Assembly: GCA_028867785.1 (NCBI GenBank)
Contig: JAGWFS010000015.1
Coordinates: 1 to 56,021, forward strand
Source: Nitrososphaerota archaeon
GTDB taxonomy: Archaea; Thermoproteota; Nitrososphaeria; Nitrososphaerales; Nitrosopumilaceae
Reading direction: 5' to 3'
DNA length: 56,021 nt
The notes under the pieces are model-generated. The model made no database searches. It saw only the letters and a list, made by a program, of their open reading frames with translations, and had not been told where the DNA came from. Shown here piece by piece: positions 1 to 8,000 of this stretch. Numbering within the stretch: the first letter of the stretch is position 1; every line of letters starts with the position of its first letter. Made by a program: the position numbers and the translations under genes.

Positions 1-76
1 CGATGATGACCATCCAGATCTTCTTCAGTCTCTGGATCTCAACTTCTTTTGGAATCAGTGCTGGCATTTGTGCCAT
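1..76 (-). CDS. amoC: Ammonia monooxygenase subunit C, N-terminal fragment (cut by window edge)
   Basis: Only the first 25 codons are inside the window, read leftward from the ATG at 76. The peptide begins MAQMPALIPKEVEIQRLKKI, which I recognise from memory as the conserved N-terminus of archaeal AmoC in Nitrosopumilus-type ammonia oxidisers. AmoC is a multi-pass membrane subunit of the copper enzyme that oxidises ammonia to hydroxylamine. A TATA-like element lies about 25 nt before the ATG, so the message is probably leaderless. The fragment is too short to test membrane segments or metal ligands; the identification rests on the N-terminal match and on the archaeal context. Confidence 0.85.
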   Translation of the reverse strand, partial: MAQMPALIPKEVEIQRLKKIWMVII

Positions 77-96
77 GATGACATGACGTACTCTTA

Positions 97-118
97 AGAT
101 ATAATCGTCAAGACGATT
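97..118 (-). promoter_or_regulatory. amoC promoter: TATA box overlapped by a perfect palindrome
   Basis: On the minus strand a TATA-like ATTATATC lies 22-28 nt before the amoC ATG. Directly upstream and overlapping its first bases is a perfect dyad, AATCGTC-TT-GACGATT (plus-strand 103-118, 7-bp arms). A protein bound there would cover the TFB/TBP recognition region. A helix-turn-helix gene diverges about 220 bp away and is a natural, unproven candidate for the binder. Confidence 0.55.
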
Positions 119-339
119 TCAATTTTTGAAAATCAGAATTTTGTATCGTGCAAGACATTATTTTTTCAATTTATTTCAAAAAATCTTTTGATAATATTGC
201 AGGATTATAGGCAAAAACTATGCAGTAACTCTGTTCTCTAAAATGTAACACATTGATGTGTATCATTATGGTTGAATTGGAACCAAATTGTGTTGCTGTG
301 TATGCTAGAGGTTTAAAAATTTTCAAGACAATAAAAAAC

Positions 340-657
340 ATGCAGATATCGCAAAAAGAATCAGAAATGACAAATAACAAGATCCTGCTTGATGTAATGG
401 CAGACAAATACTGCATATCTATCCTTCAGGCAATAAAAGATGAACCAAAATCTGCCTCCCAGCTAAGTTCAGAGTGTGGAATTTTCATTGGCATAGTGTA
501 TAGAAAACTAAAACTACTCCAAAAAGGCTGCCTGCTAGACATTCACTACGAAATCAGGCCAGACGGGAAAAGATTTTTTCTCTATAAAAGCCAAGTCAAG
601 AGCATAATGGCGTCGTTTGTTGACAACGCTCTGGATGTAGTCATAGAAAAAAGATAA
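340..657 (+). CDS. Winged helix-turn-helix transcriptional regulator, divergent from amoC
   Basis: A protein of about 105 residues with an ArsR-like winged-helix region: a helical N-terminus (ILLDVMADKYCISILQAI), the HTH (SASQLSSECGIFIGIVYRKL) and a basic wing ending in FFLYKSQVKS. An open frame extends upstream to 253, but that part looks non-coding; starts at 340 (ATG CAG ATA) or 367 (ATG ACA AAT) fit the family better. It is a paralog of the gene at 27373-27696, which shares the SSEC HTH segment and the YKSxVKS motif. It diverges from amoC, so it may control ammonia-oxidation genes, itself, or both; that is inference from position. Confidence 0.75.
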   Translation: MQISQKESEMTNNKILLDVMADKYCISILQAIKDEPKSASQLSSECGIFIGIVYRKLKLLQKGCLLDIHYEIRPDGKRFFLYKSQVKSIMASFVDNALDVVIEKR

Positions 658-788
658 TCACGTTGTACCAAAAAAACAGTAAATTGCAAAAATTATCTAG
701 TGACAAACAGGCAGTGTTTTCGATTCGATGTATTTGTAAATTTTAACAGCTTGGATACTTTATAGCAAAACCAAGAACTGGGTTTCCT

Positions 789-1673
789 GTGGATGTCAAG
801 AAAGTTCCAGAACTATTATCGATATCTGGACACCCGGTAGGCTTTGGCGGATGCAGGAATGCTGGCGGAGAATTTGATTGCTGCGAGTACAACATCAGCG
901 TCTTTGATGATATTCTGGGGGAATCTGTCCACGATGTTTCTGGAAATTTTGTAAAACTGCACCATTGCTCATTGTCGGAATCTGACGCGTCAGTTCTGGT
1001 CCAACTAGAAAACCTGACCATTCTTCATGATGATCAATGGAATCTGCGTATGTTTATGGCACAAATTAAAGAAAAGAGGGAGAAAATATTCGACTCTTAT
1101 ACACAAAGCTGTCTTGTTGACGCTGGAATTTTTGCAAACAAGTCAAAGGAGGCAGTAAAAACCAATGATCCTTTTGCTGCAGTGTGGATAAAATGTGCGG
1201 CATATTTTCTTGCAGACACATTGTTTTCAATCAATGCAATGCGTCCAAGTCCAGTCCACATGCTGGAAATAACCCGTAATCTGAAAAAAAATGACGTGAA
1301 TCAGACTTTCTCTCTTGTGCATCAAATGCTTGGCATGGAGAGGGCATCCACCTCGGTCCTTGCAAGGATGGTAAAATCCACCGCGGGTTTTTCTGACATG
1401 GTTGAAAATAACGGCAGCTCCGCGATAATAAAAAGAAAGTATGAATACCTGATTGAAAATTCGCTGCTGTCAGACTGTTATTTCTATCTGGGATACATAA
1501 ACAGGAATAATATAGTAAAAATCAAAAGCCAGATTCATAAAAATCCAGAATACATCCATGTGCTAAAAACCGCACTTGACATAGAAAGTGATCATCTTAC
1601 GGTGGACAAACAGGCCGCTGAATTGTTGCAGAGAATAAACGAGCTTCTGTCCGATATAAAAGACAAAAAATAG
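789..1673 (+). CDS. Conserved-looking hypothetical protein, Cys-containing N-terminus
   Basis: About 294 residues, not recognised. The N-terminus has a Cys cluster (GFGGCRNAGGEFDCCEY) that could bind metal; the rest is mostly helical with no membrane segment. The GTG at 789 is the first usual start, but the frame stays open and protein-like (FIAKPRTGFP) back to a stop at 744-746 without ATG, GTG or TTG. The true start is therefore uncertain and an unusual start codon is possible. It lies downstream of the HTH gene in the same direction, 130 bp away. No function is assigned. Confidence 0.7.
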   Translation: MDVKKVPELLSISGHPVGFGGCRNAGGEFDCCEYNISVFDDILGESVHDVSGNFVKLHHCSLSESDASVLVQLENLTILHDDQWNLRMFMAQIKEKREKIFDSYTQSCLVDAGIFANKSKEAVKTNDPFAAVWIKCAAYFLADTLFSINAMRPSPVHMLEITRNLKKNDVNQTFSLVHQMLGMERASTSVLARMVKSTAGFSDMVENNGSSAIIKRKYEYLIENSLLSDCYFYLGYINRNNIVKIKSQIHKNPEYIHVLKTALDIESDHLTVDKQAAELLQRINELLSDIKDKK

Positions 1674-1734
1674 CGATATCGATTTACACGAGTTTTTTAA
1701 TAACCTTTAAAACCCTGTAGGAGATCCCCCAGAT

Positions 1735-1878
1735 ATGACAGACGCAGCATGCGGATGCGAGGCATCATCAGAGAATGGCGTAGAATGTGATTGCGCCATG
1801 CAAGGCGAATGCTATTGTGAGGTTAATTGTTCCTGCAAGGCATCAGTTTGCAAAGAACAGGTAGCTTCATTCAAATAG
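1735..1878 (+). CDS. Metallothionein-like cysteine-rich microprotein
   Basis: A 47-residue ORF with nine cysteines at 6, 8, 18, 20, 26, 28, 32, 34 and 39. They form four C-x-C pairs (CGC, CDC, CYC, CSC) plus one single Cys, with no aromatic core apart from one Tyr. This density and the C-x-C pattern are typical of metallothioneins that bind Cu(I), Zn(II) or Cd(II) in thiolate clusters. A TATA-like CTTTAAAA at 1705-1712 puts the transcript start near the ATG. T-rich tracts from 1880 to 1908 look like an archaeal terminator, so it is probably a monocistronic gene. In a copper-dependent ammonia oxidiser, buffering copper is a reasonable but unproven role. Confidence 0.7.
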   Translation: MTDAACGCEASSENGVECDCAMQGECYCEVNCSCKASVCKEQVASFK

Positions 1879-1923
1879 AATTTTAGACCTTTTTTCTTTT
1901 ATTTTTTAAAAAAGCATTGTCGG

Positions 1924-2094
1924 CTACTTTTCATCCTCGTCTTTGATTCCCCATGTTCTTACAAGCTCCTTCTGAAACTTGTCTACTTGCTTTTCGTTTA
2001 GGGAATCCCCGCAGTTCTTGTGTGTTGGAACTACTGTCATGCCATCCAACTTGAATTCCACTTCGTACATGTGGACCTTTTCGCACTCACACAT
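1924..2094 (-). CDS. Small hypothetical protein with N-terminal CxC
   Basis: A 56-residue ORF on the minus strand starting ATG TGT GAG TGC (MCECEKVHMYEVEF) and ending TWGIKDEDEK. It has a short beta-like N-terminal half, a conserved-looking CGDSLNEKQVDKF segment and an acidic tail. Upstream on its own strand an A/T-rich AAATATA lies about 25 nt before the ATG, as expected for a leaderless archaeal gene. Codon use resembles the neighbours. It lies convergent to the Cys-rich microprotein; the three cysteines could bind a metal. Function unknown. Confidence 0.6.
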   Translation of the reverse strand: MCECEKVHMYEVEFKLDGMTVVPTHKNCGDSLNEKQVDKFQKELVRTWGIKDEDEK

Positions 2095-2173
2095 GTGCCA
2101 AGTACTATTGCTCCACTATATTTGCTTATTTGAAACCTTTAACTATGAGCCGACTAGGTAGCTGAGTAACAGG

Positions 2174-2848
2174 ATGGCAAGTATAAAACTTGTAGCACTC
2201 TTTGCTATCGTTATAGTGTCAGCTGCCGCAGGTCTGATATGGCCGTTTTTCACAAATTTGCATTTTAACCTAGTGCCAAGCACAGCAAGCTTGTGGTACA
2301 TGGGAAAAGGATCAAAATACGAACCTGAGATGGTATACAGAGTTTCTTTTAACAACACAAACTTTACTGCTGACATGAAATTCCTGCCAATGCAGGGACA
2401 AAACCAAAGCTTACTTGTACAGATAAAGCCGAGCGGCAGCAATAATACAATAAGCCAGACGGTACAAATCGGCCTTGTCTATGATTATCCTAATGTCTCA
2501 CCTGAGGCAAAACCATATTTTGACATTTTAGACCAATCTGTGTTTTCCATGCGTGATTATGCAACGACTAACCAGTATCTCGCAAAGGGAGCCGAATGGG
2601 GAGATCTCTACATTGGGGCAAACCATGAAAAGCTTGCTGTAACAGATGTCAGTATTACGTCCTTTGGGTTTGGCTCGGCAAACGCGTACTTGCTGTCTTA
2701 TAGGATAGGGGCAAACGAAAACAAGTTTTGGATAGTGGACAACCTTCCCTTGCCGGTAAAGGCACAAGTGTATGATTTCAACGGTAACCTGGATTATACT
2801 TTTGAATTGGCCTCGCTCAAGGCGCCGTCAACTCCGGGATTTAGCTGA
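2174..2848 (+). CDS. Secreted or membrane-anchored hypothetical protein
   Basis: 224 residues. Residues 1-24 form a hydrophobic signal or anchor (LVALFAIVIVSAAAGLIW) after a short basic start. The remainder is rich in Asn, Thr, Tyr and beta-type segments, with several N-x-T/S sites (for example FNNTNFTADM), in keeping with an exported glycosylated surface protein. No catalytic motif was seen. It overlaps the end of the next, convergent gene by 55 bp. Not recognised. Confidence 0.75.
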   Translation: MASIKLVALFAIVIVSAAAGLIWPFFTNLHFNLVPSTASLWYMGKGSKYEPEMVYRVSFNNTNFTADMKFLPMQGQNQSLLVQIKPSGSNNTISQTVQIGLVYDYPNVSPEAKPYFDILDQSVFSMRDYATTNQYLAKGAEWGDLYIGANHEKLAVTDVSITSFGFGSANAYLLSYRIGANENKFWIVDNLPLPVKAQVYDFNGNLDYTFELASLKAPSTPGFS

Positions 2849-3306
2849 TAGCAGTTAATCAAAAGCCAGTTGCAGAATTCTTTTACCTTGTCATCGAATT
2901 TGCCCCATACGTGCAAGGATGCCGGCAAAATGTCCAATCTCATGTTTTCCAGTACGACCCTGACCCCTTCCTTTCCTTCGTACATATATGCATCATGTAC
3001 CTGCGGTCTGTCTAGAATTTCACTAGCTTTTGATTTTATCAAATTTCTGTCGATTGGAAAATTTCTGCTGTTTCGCTGAAAAACCATGCCGATGTTTTCT
3101 GTTCCGTATGACTCGAAATCCTCAATTTTTCCCCTCTGCGGAAAATTCAGCGAAAGAGTAATTCCGTTTTTTACTCCTATCTTTGACGCAATCTCATTTA
3201 TTGTTGTAAATGCCATTGCTGGATTTTTTTTCAAAAGAATCCTGATCTGCGGCATGTTTGACACAAGCTCCTTTCTGAGGTCTGCGGTAATCGAGGAAAA
3301 ACTCAC
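2794..3306 (-). CDS. Hypothetical cytoplasmic protein, 170 aa
   Basis: Soluble mixed alpha/beta protein without membrane segments. The N-terminal 60 residues are helical (ADLRKELVSNMPQIRILLKK, then INEIASKIGVKNGI, which could be an HTH-like segment); the C-terminal half is beta-rich. The frame ends 55 bp inside the convergent gene 2174-2848. Such overlaps are unusual but also occur at 4 kb and 20.7 kb here. A promoter region is shared with the gene at 3379, which diverges. No family is assigned. Confidence 0.7.
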   Translation of the reverse strand: MSFSSITADLRKELVSNMPQIRILLKKNPAMAFTTINEIASKIGVKNGITLSLNFPQRGKIEDFESYGTENIGMVFQRNSRNFPIDRNLIKSKASEILDRPQVHDAYMYEGKEGVRVVLENMRLDILPASLHVWGKFDDKVKEFCNWLLINCYQLNPGVDGALSEANSKV

Positions 3307-3378
3307 AGCTACAAAATAGAAAAAATTCTCATATATTTATTGAGTTCACTTAATTACTGGCACCTTGTTTGCTTATTC

Positions 3379-4017
3379 GTGCTTCCGCTTGACAAGGACG
3401 GCGTACCATGTGACGAAGGCTCAGAGAAGGCCTCAAGCGTGGAGGATTACAAGGTAACATGCATACAGTTCATCAAGGACATATGCGGTGACTATCTTGC
3501 ATGGGTTGATTATTACAAACTTCCAGCTGATGAGGACAAGAAGAGAAGAGACAAAATACATGCAATAGTTGAACGCACCAACGAATGGATTGCCAAAGTT
3601 GCCACCACCATCAAGGCAGTAGATGTTGTCATGAATGACGGAATTCAAAAAATGGCAGAAAATACTGCTGGATATCCCTTCCAAATCGGGGTCTTTGTAA
3701 ACAACATGTCTGGTTACACTCTTGCCAAGCCCGGAATGATAGACATCAATGTCAAGGCAGTCGGAAGAGAGGGCAACAAAGTAAAGATGGGCTGGCATCA
3801 AAAGGATAAGAGATTTCTGATAAGCTCGACAAGTCCGGTATCAATCGAGTCAAACATCGAAGAGCAAGAGTTTGACATGATGGACCTGCACCTGAAAATG
3901 GATTCGACAAAATGCCAGCAAAGGGACGTTATATCATTCACAGTGATAGTGGTAGAAACAAAAGACAGTCAAGAATATGAAAGACGAGGAATGACTACGA
4001 TAATCCATCTGGGATGA
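3379..4017 (+). CDS. Hypothetical protein, ~212 aa
   Basis: The protein has an acidic, Cys-containing N-terminus (LDKDGVPCDEG), a helical middle rich in Lys and Asp, and a beta-rich C-terminal half ending in MTTIIHLG. A TATA-like ATATATTTA at about 3331-3339 predicts transcription from near 3360, so I prefer the GTG at 3379 to the TTG at 3340, which would lie before the transcript start. It overlaps the convergent gene 3995-4318 by 23 bp. Not recognised; no membrane or secretion signal in the preferred form. Confidence 0.65.
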   Translation: MLPLDKDGVPCDEGSEKASSVEDYKVTCIQFIKDICGDYLAWVDYYKLPADEDKKRRDKIHAIVERTNEWIAKVATTIKAVDVVMNDGIQKMAENTAGYPFQIGVFVNNMSGYTLAKPGMIDINVKAVGREGNKVKMGWHQKDKRFLISSTSPVSIESNIEEQEFDMMDLHLKMDSTKCQQRDVISFTVIVVETKDSQEYERRGMTTIIHLG

Positions 4018-4318
4018 CTTCTAATACTATGCGCAAATCTTCTGACCGCTTGTCGGAATATTTCATCGATGAAATCTTTTTTGCCAGTTCCTCGTCTTTG
4101 ACAAGTGATGCACGTCCGAGGAAAGACAGATCATTTATCGCTATGCTGACACGGGGCTCTGCAATGGCATTTTTCAGCCAGTCGCTATCCTGATTTCTTC
4201 TTGAAAAATAGAATCTGTTGTTGTGAAATACGGCCCTGAGCTCGACCGAATGTTCCTTCCCAGTTTTTCTACCCTTGGTGGACAGTACTGCCCTGAGCGG
4301 GCCTTCATTGAATTCCAT
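3995..4318 (-). CDS. Split beta-barrel F420/FMN-binding protein (deazaflavin-dependent nitroreductase-like)
   Basis: 107 residues with the family signature near the N-terminus: LSTKGRKTGK followed by a beta strand, then RFYFSRRNQDSDWLKNA and a strand containing RVSIAINDLSFLGRASLV. This order (T-x-GRKSGK, hydrophobic strands, N-P-x-V) matches the F420-dependent nitroreductase-type split-barrel proteins. These use the deazaflavin F420, which ammonia-oxidising archaea make, or FMN. The protein is a little shorter than typical members (about 130-150 aa), lacking extra N-terminal helices. The substrate is unknown. Confidence 0.7.
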   Translation of the reverse strand: MEFNEGPLRAVLSTKGRKTGKEHSVELRAVFHNNRFYFSRRNQDSDWLKNAIAEPRVSIAINDLSFLGRASLVKDEELAKKISSMKYSDKRSEDLRIVLEVIPDGLS

Positions 4319-4406
4319 GAGTCTGTTTCTGTTCTAAAGAATTTAACCCATTAGATTGAAAACTCTGATACCTGATTCAATAAGCTGACTTGGAAACTCT
4401 CTCTCA

Positions 4407-4853
4407 ATGGCAACATCGCTAGAATTTAACCGAAATCAGATAAAGGCAGACGAGTTTAAAGGAAAAAAAGTCATTGACAGAGAAGGAATAGACTATGGAA
4501 AGGTAAAACACGTGCACATAAACTCTGATACACTGGAAGTAGTGGGGGTCACGGTTCATGAGGGATTTGGCAAGGACTACTTTTTGTCGCGAGATTATGT
4601 GGACAGGTTTACTGAAGAGTCAGTTCTGCTTTCGTCGGCACCGATACGAACAGACGTAACGGTGGTTGACATCGATGGCAAAAAGGTCGGAAAGGTAAAA
4701 CGACTCCACATGAACAAAGACACAAACGAACTTGACTCTATAGAAGTAACCGAGGGTCTTACTGGCTCGAGGATATTTCATACCTCTGAAATCTGGGGTG
4801 TCGGAGAGAAGATAATCCTCAGGCTGACAAAAGACGAGTACAAAAAGCCTTAA
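4407..4853 (+). CDS. Double PRC-barrel domain protein
   Basis: 148 residues made of two PRC-barrel repeats, roughly 12-80 and 83-145. The signatures are KGKKVIDREGIDYGKVKHV and the matching VVDIDGKKVGKVKRLHMN, each followed by a strand with E-V-x-x-V. PRC barrels are small beta-barrels found in RimM and photosynthetic reaction-centre H subunits and often mediate protein or RNA contacts. In archaea, stand-alone proteins are common but uncharacterised. T-rich DNA from 4855 to 4880 may terminate the transcript. The exact role is unknown. Confidence 0.8.
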   Translation: MATSLEFNRNQIKADEFKGKKVIDREGIDYGKVKHVHINSDTLEVVGVTVHEGFGKDYFLSRDYVDRFTEESVLLSSAPIRTDVTVVDIDGKKVGKVKRLHMNKDTNELDSIEVTEGLTGSRIFHTSEIWGVGEKIILRLTKDEYKKP

Positions 4854-5067
4854 ATTTTTTACAATTTTTCCTATTTTTCAATACTTTTCATTTTCTAGAG
4901 ACAAACTGGCCTGTTTTAGTGCCTGAAATGAATCCGTGTATGCAAAAAATCTTCTGTATCTCATGACAATCTGGCGTCTCAAGGACTACTAATTTATCAT
5001 AGTTGACAAAAACTGCAATAATTCCTAACTTAGGAGATCTTCTTGGTGTTTTACGACTTTTTCGTAA

Positions 5068-8000
5068 TTGAGAGCCTCTCTTACACTAATAGTCATTATG
5101 GCACTTGTACTGTCAAGCATGACAGTCGAGTCTGCATGGGCAAACGACCCCCTGCCGTTTGTAACCCAGTGGGGAGCATATGGTTTACAGACTACTGCCA
5201 AGTTTGCATTTCCACAGGGAATAGCTACTGATACTGCAGGAAACGTCTACGTGACAGATCTGGGAAACAGGAGAGTACAGGAATTTGATAACGCTGGAAA
5301 CTTTTTGTCCACTTGGGGAATGAAGGGATCTGGCAACGGTACCTTTCAAGCGCCTGAAGGAATAGCAGTGGGCGGCGGCTCAATTTACGTTGTTGATAAT
5401 GACTTGAACATTGTTGAAAAATTTGACATGAGTGGGCACTTTATCACGCAGTGGGGAGGGCGCGGAAGCGACAAAGGTCAATTCTTGCTTCCTCAAGGTG
5501 TTGCAGTGGATTCCAAGGGCAATGTTTACGTCGTAGATACCGGAAACAGCAGGGTTGAAAAATTTAACGGCAACGGAACGTTTCTGTCTTCCATTGGAAG
5601 CAGCGGCCTTGACAACGGACAATTTCTTTCCCCACACGGCGTAGCTGTTGATTCATTTGATTTTGTTTATGTTACAGATACCGGAAATAACAGAGTAGAA
5701 AAGTTTTCCCAGGACGGAACTTATTTGCAGTCATATGGCGAAGGTGAAAGCCTCAAGTCTCCAATCGGAATTGCAGTCGATAAATCAGGCGACATATTTG
5801 TTGCAGACGACGGAAACAATAGGATGGTTGAATTCCAAAGCAACGGAAATGTTGCAAGCTGGGGAAGTCCAGGAACAGGGCCTGACTTTTTCATGGAGCC
5901 AAGAGATGTTGCAATTGATTCTGCAGGAAGCGTCTTTGTTGTTGACAGCGACAACAACAGGATAGAAAAGTTTGGCTCAACCACAGCGCCGCCATCTACA
6001 CCATCTAAGACACCTATAACTGGCAACCAGACAACCCAGGCTGCCCAGAACCAAAACACAGTACAAAGTACAAATGCATCACTAATCACAGATCCAAGCG
6101 AGAAAACTGCACCGCAGATTACCTCTCCTCCAGACATGACCGTGGAAGCAACAGGAAACCTGACACCCGTATCGGTAGGACAGGCCACTGCAACAGATGC
6201 AGTCAAAGTCGTCTCCATTACAAATAATGCACCGTCAAAGTTTCCTATCGGGACCACGATGGTTACATGGACTGCCATGAATGCTGGCGGAAATACCGCA
6301 AAAGCAATTCAGAAAATAACAGTAGTTGACACTACGCCTCCCACACTTACTGCTCCTCCAAATGTCACAGTCCAGGCAACAAGCGCTGATCACAATACTG
6401 TTGATCTTGGGCTTCCATCTTCCTACGATGCAGTAGGGGTGGAATCTGTCACAAATGACGCTCCTGCATACTTTCCATTGGGACAGACAATTGTCACGTG
6501 GAAGGCGGTAGATCCATCAGGCAATGTAGCCACCGCCAAGCAAACAGTGACAGTCCAGGATACAAAACCTCCTACAATCAAGTCTCCTGCAGACATGACT
6601 GTCAATGCCACAGGGTCTCTAACACAGGTCAACATCGGACAGGCCACTGCAAGTGACAACACTGGAATCTCTTCTCTTACAAACGATGCTCCGCAGCAAG
6701 GATTTCCACTTGGCACCACAGTCGTTACATGGACTGCAGTTGATGCTGGAGGAAACACGGCAAATACAACACAAAAAATCACTGTTGTAAACCACACGCC
6801 TCCAAAGCTGACACCTCCTGCAGCAGTTACATTTGAGGCAACCTCGTTGAACAACAACACCGTACCAATCGGCAATGCAACAGCTACCGACTTTGAGTCA
6901 ATAGCTATATCTAACAACGCCCCACACACATTTCAGCTTGGCAAGACCACTGTTATTTGGACTGCAAGGGACATGTCAGGCAACACTGCTAATGCTACTC
7001 AAATTATCAACGTGGTAGATACCACTGCTCCAAAACTAACACCTCCTGCAGCAGTTACCTTCGAGGCTACATCTGTCAGTGCAAATACAGTACCTGTAGG
7101 CAATGCGACTGCCACTGACATCGAGCCGGTCACAATCACCAGCAACGCATCAAAGACATTCCCTCTTGGCAAGACCGCTGTTGTCTGGACCGCAAAGGAC
7201 ACATCAGGAAATACAGCCAATGCGACCCAACTCGTAACCGTAGTTCATACCATTCCTCCAAAGATCACTGCTCCACAGACAGTAACCTTCGAGGCAACTT
7301 CAATGGATAACAACACTGTACCATTAGGATCACCGACTGTAACCGATATTGAGCAGGTAACAATGACAAACGACGCTCCAAAATCATTCCCGATAGGAAT
7401 GACTACTGTAACATGGACCGCAAAGGACACCTCAGGAAATACAGCCAATGCCACTCAGACTGTAATAGTAAAGGATACCACTGCTCCAAAACTAACACCG
7501 CCAGCTAACATTACCTTCGAGGCTACATCTGTCAGTGCAAATACAGTACCTGTAGGCAATGCGACTGCCACTGACATCGAGCCGGTCACAATCACCAGCA
7601 ACGCATCAAAGACATTCCCTCTTGGCAAGACCGCTGTTGTCTGGACTGCTGTTGACAAGTCTGGCAACAAGGCAAATGCCACTCAGATCATATCCGTAGT
7701 GGATACCACTGCTCCAAAGATTATAGCCCCGCAGGCAGTGACTTCTGCAGCCACATCACTTGACAATAATACCGTATCAATTGGAAACGCTACTGCTACT
7801 GATAACGTAAAGGTAGTTTCTATTACTAACAACGCTCCAAAGACATTCCCGCTTGGCAAGACAACAATCCTTTGGGTTGCTACTGACGAGTCAGGAAACA
7901 AGGCAAATGCAACACAGGTCGTTGACGTTGTAAACACATCGCCTCCAAAGCTAACACCTCCCGCGGGCGTTACCTTTGAGGCTACCTCGTTGAACAACAA

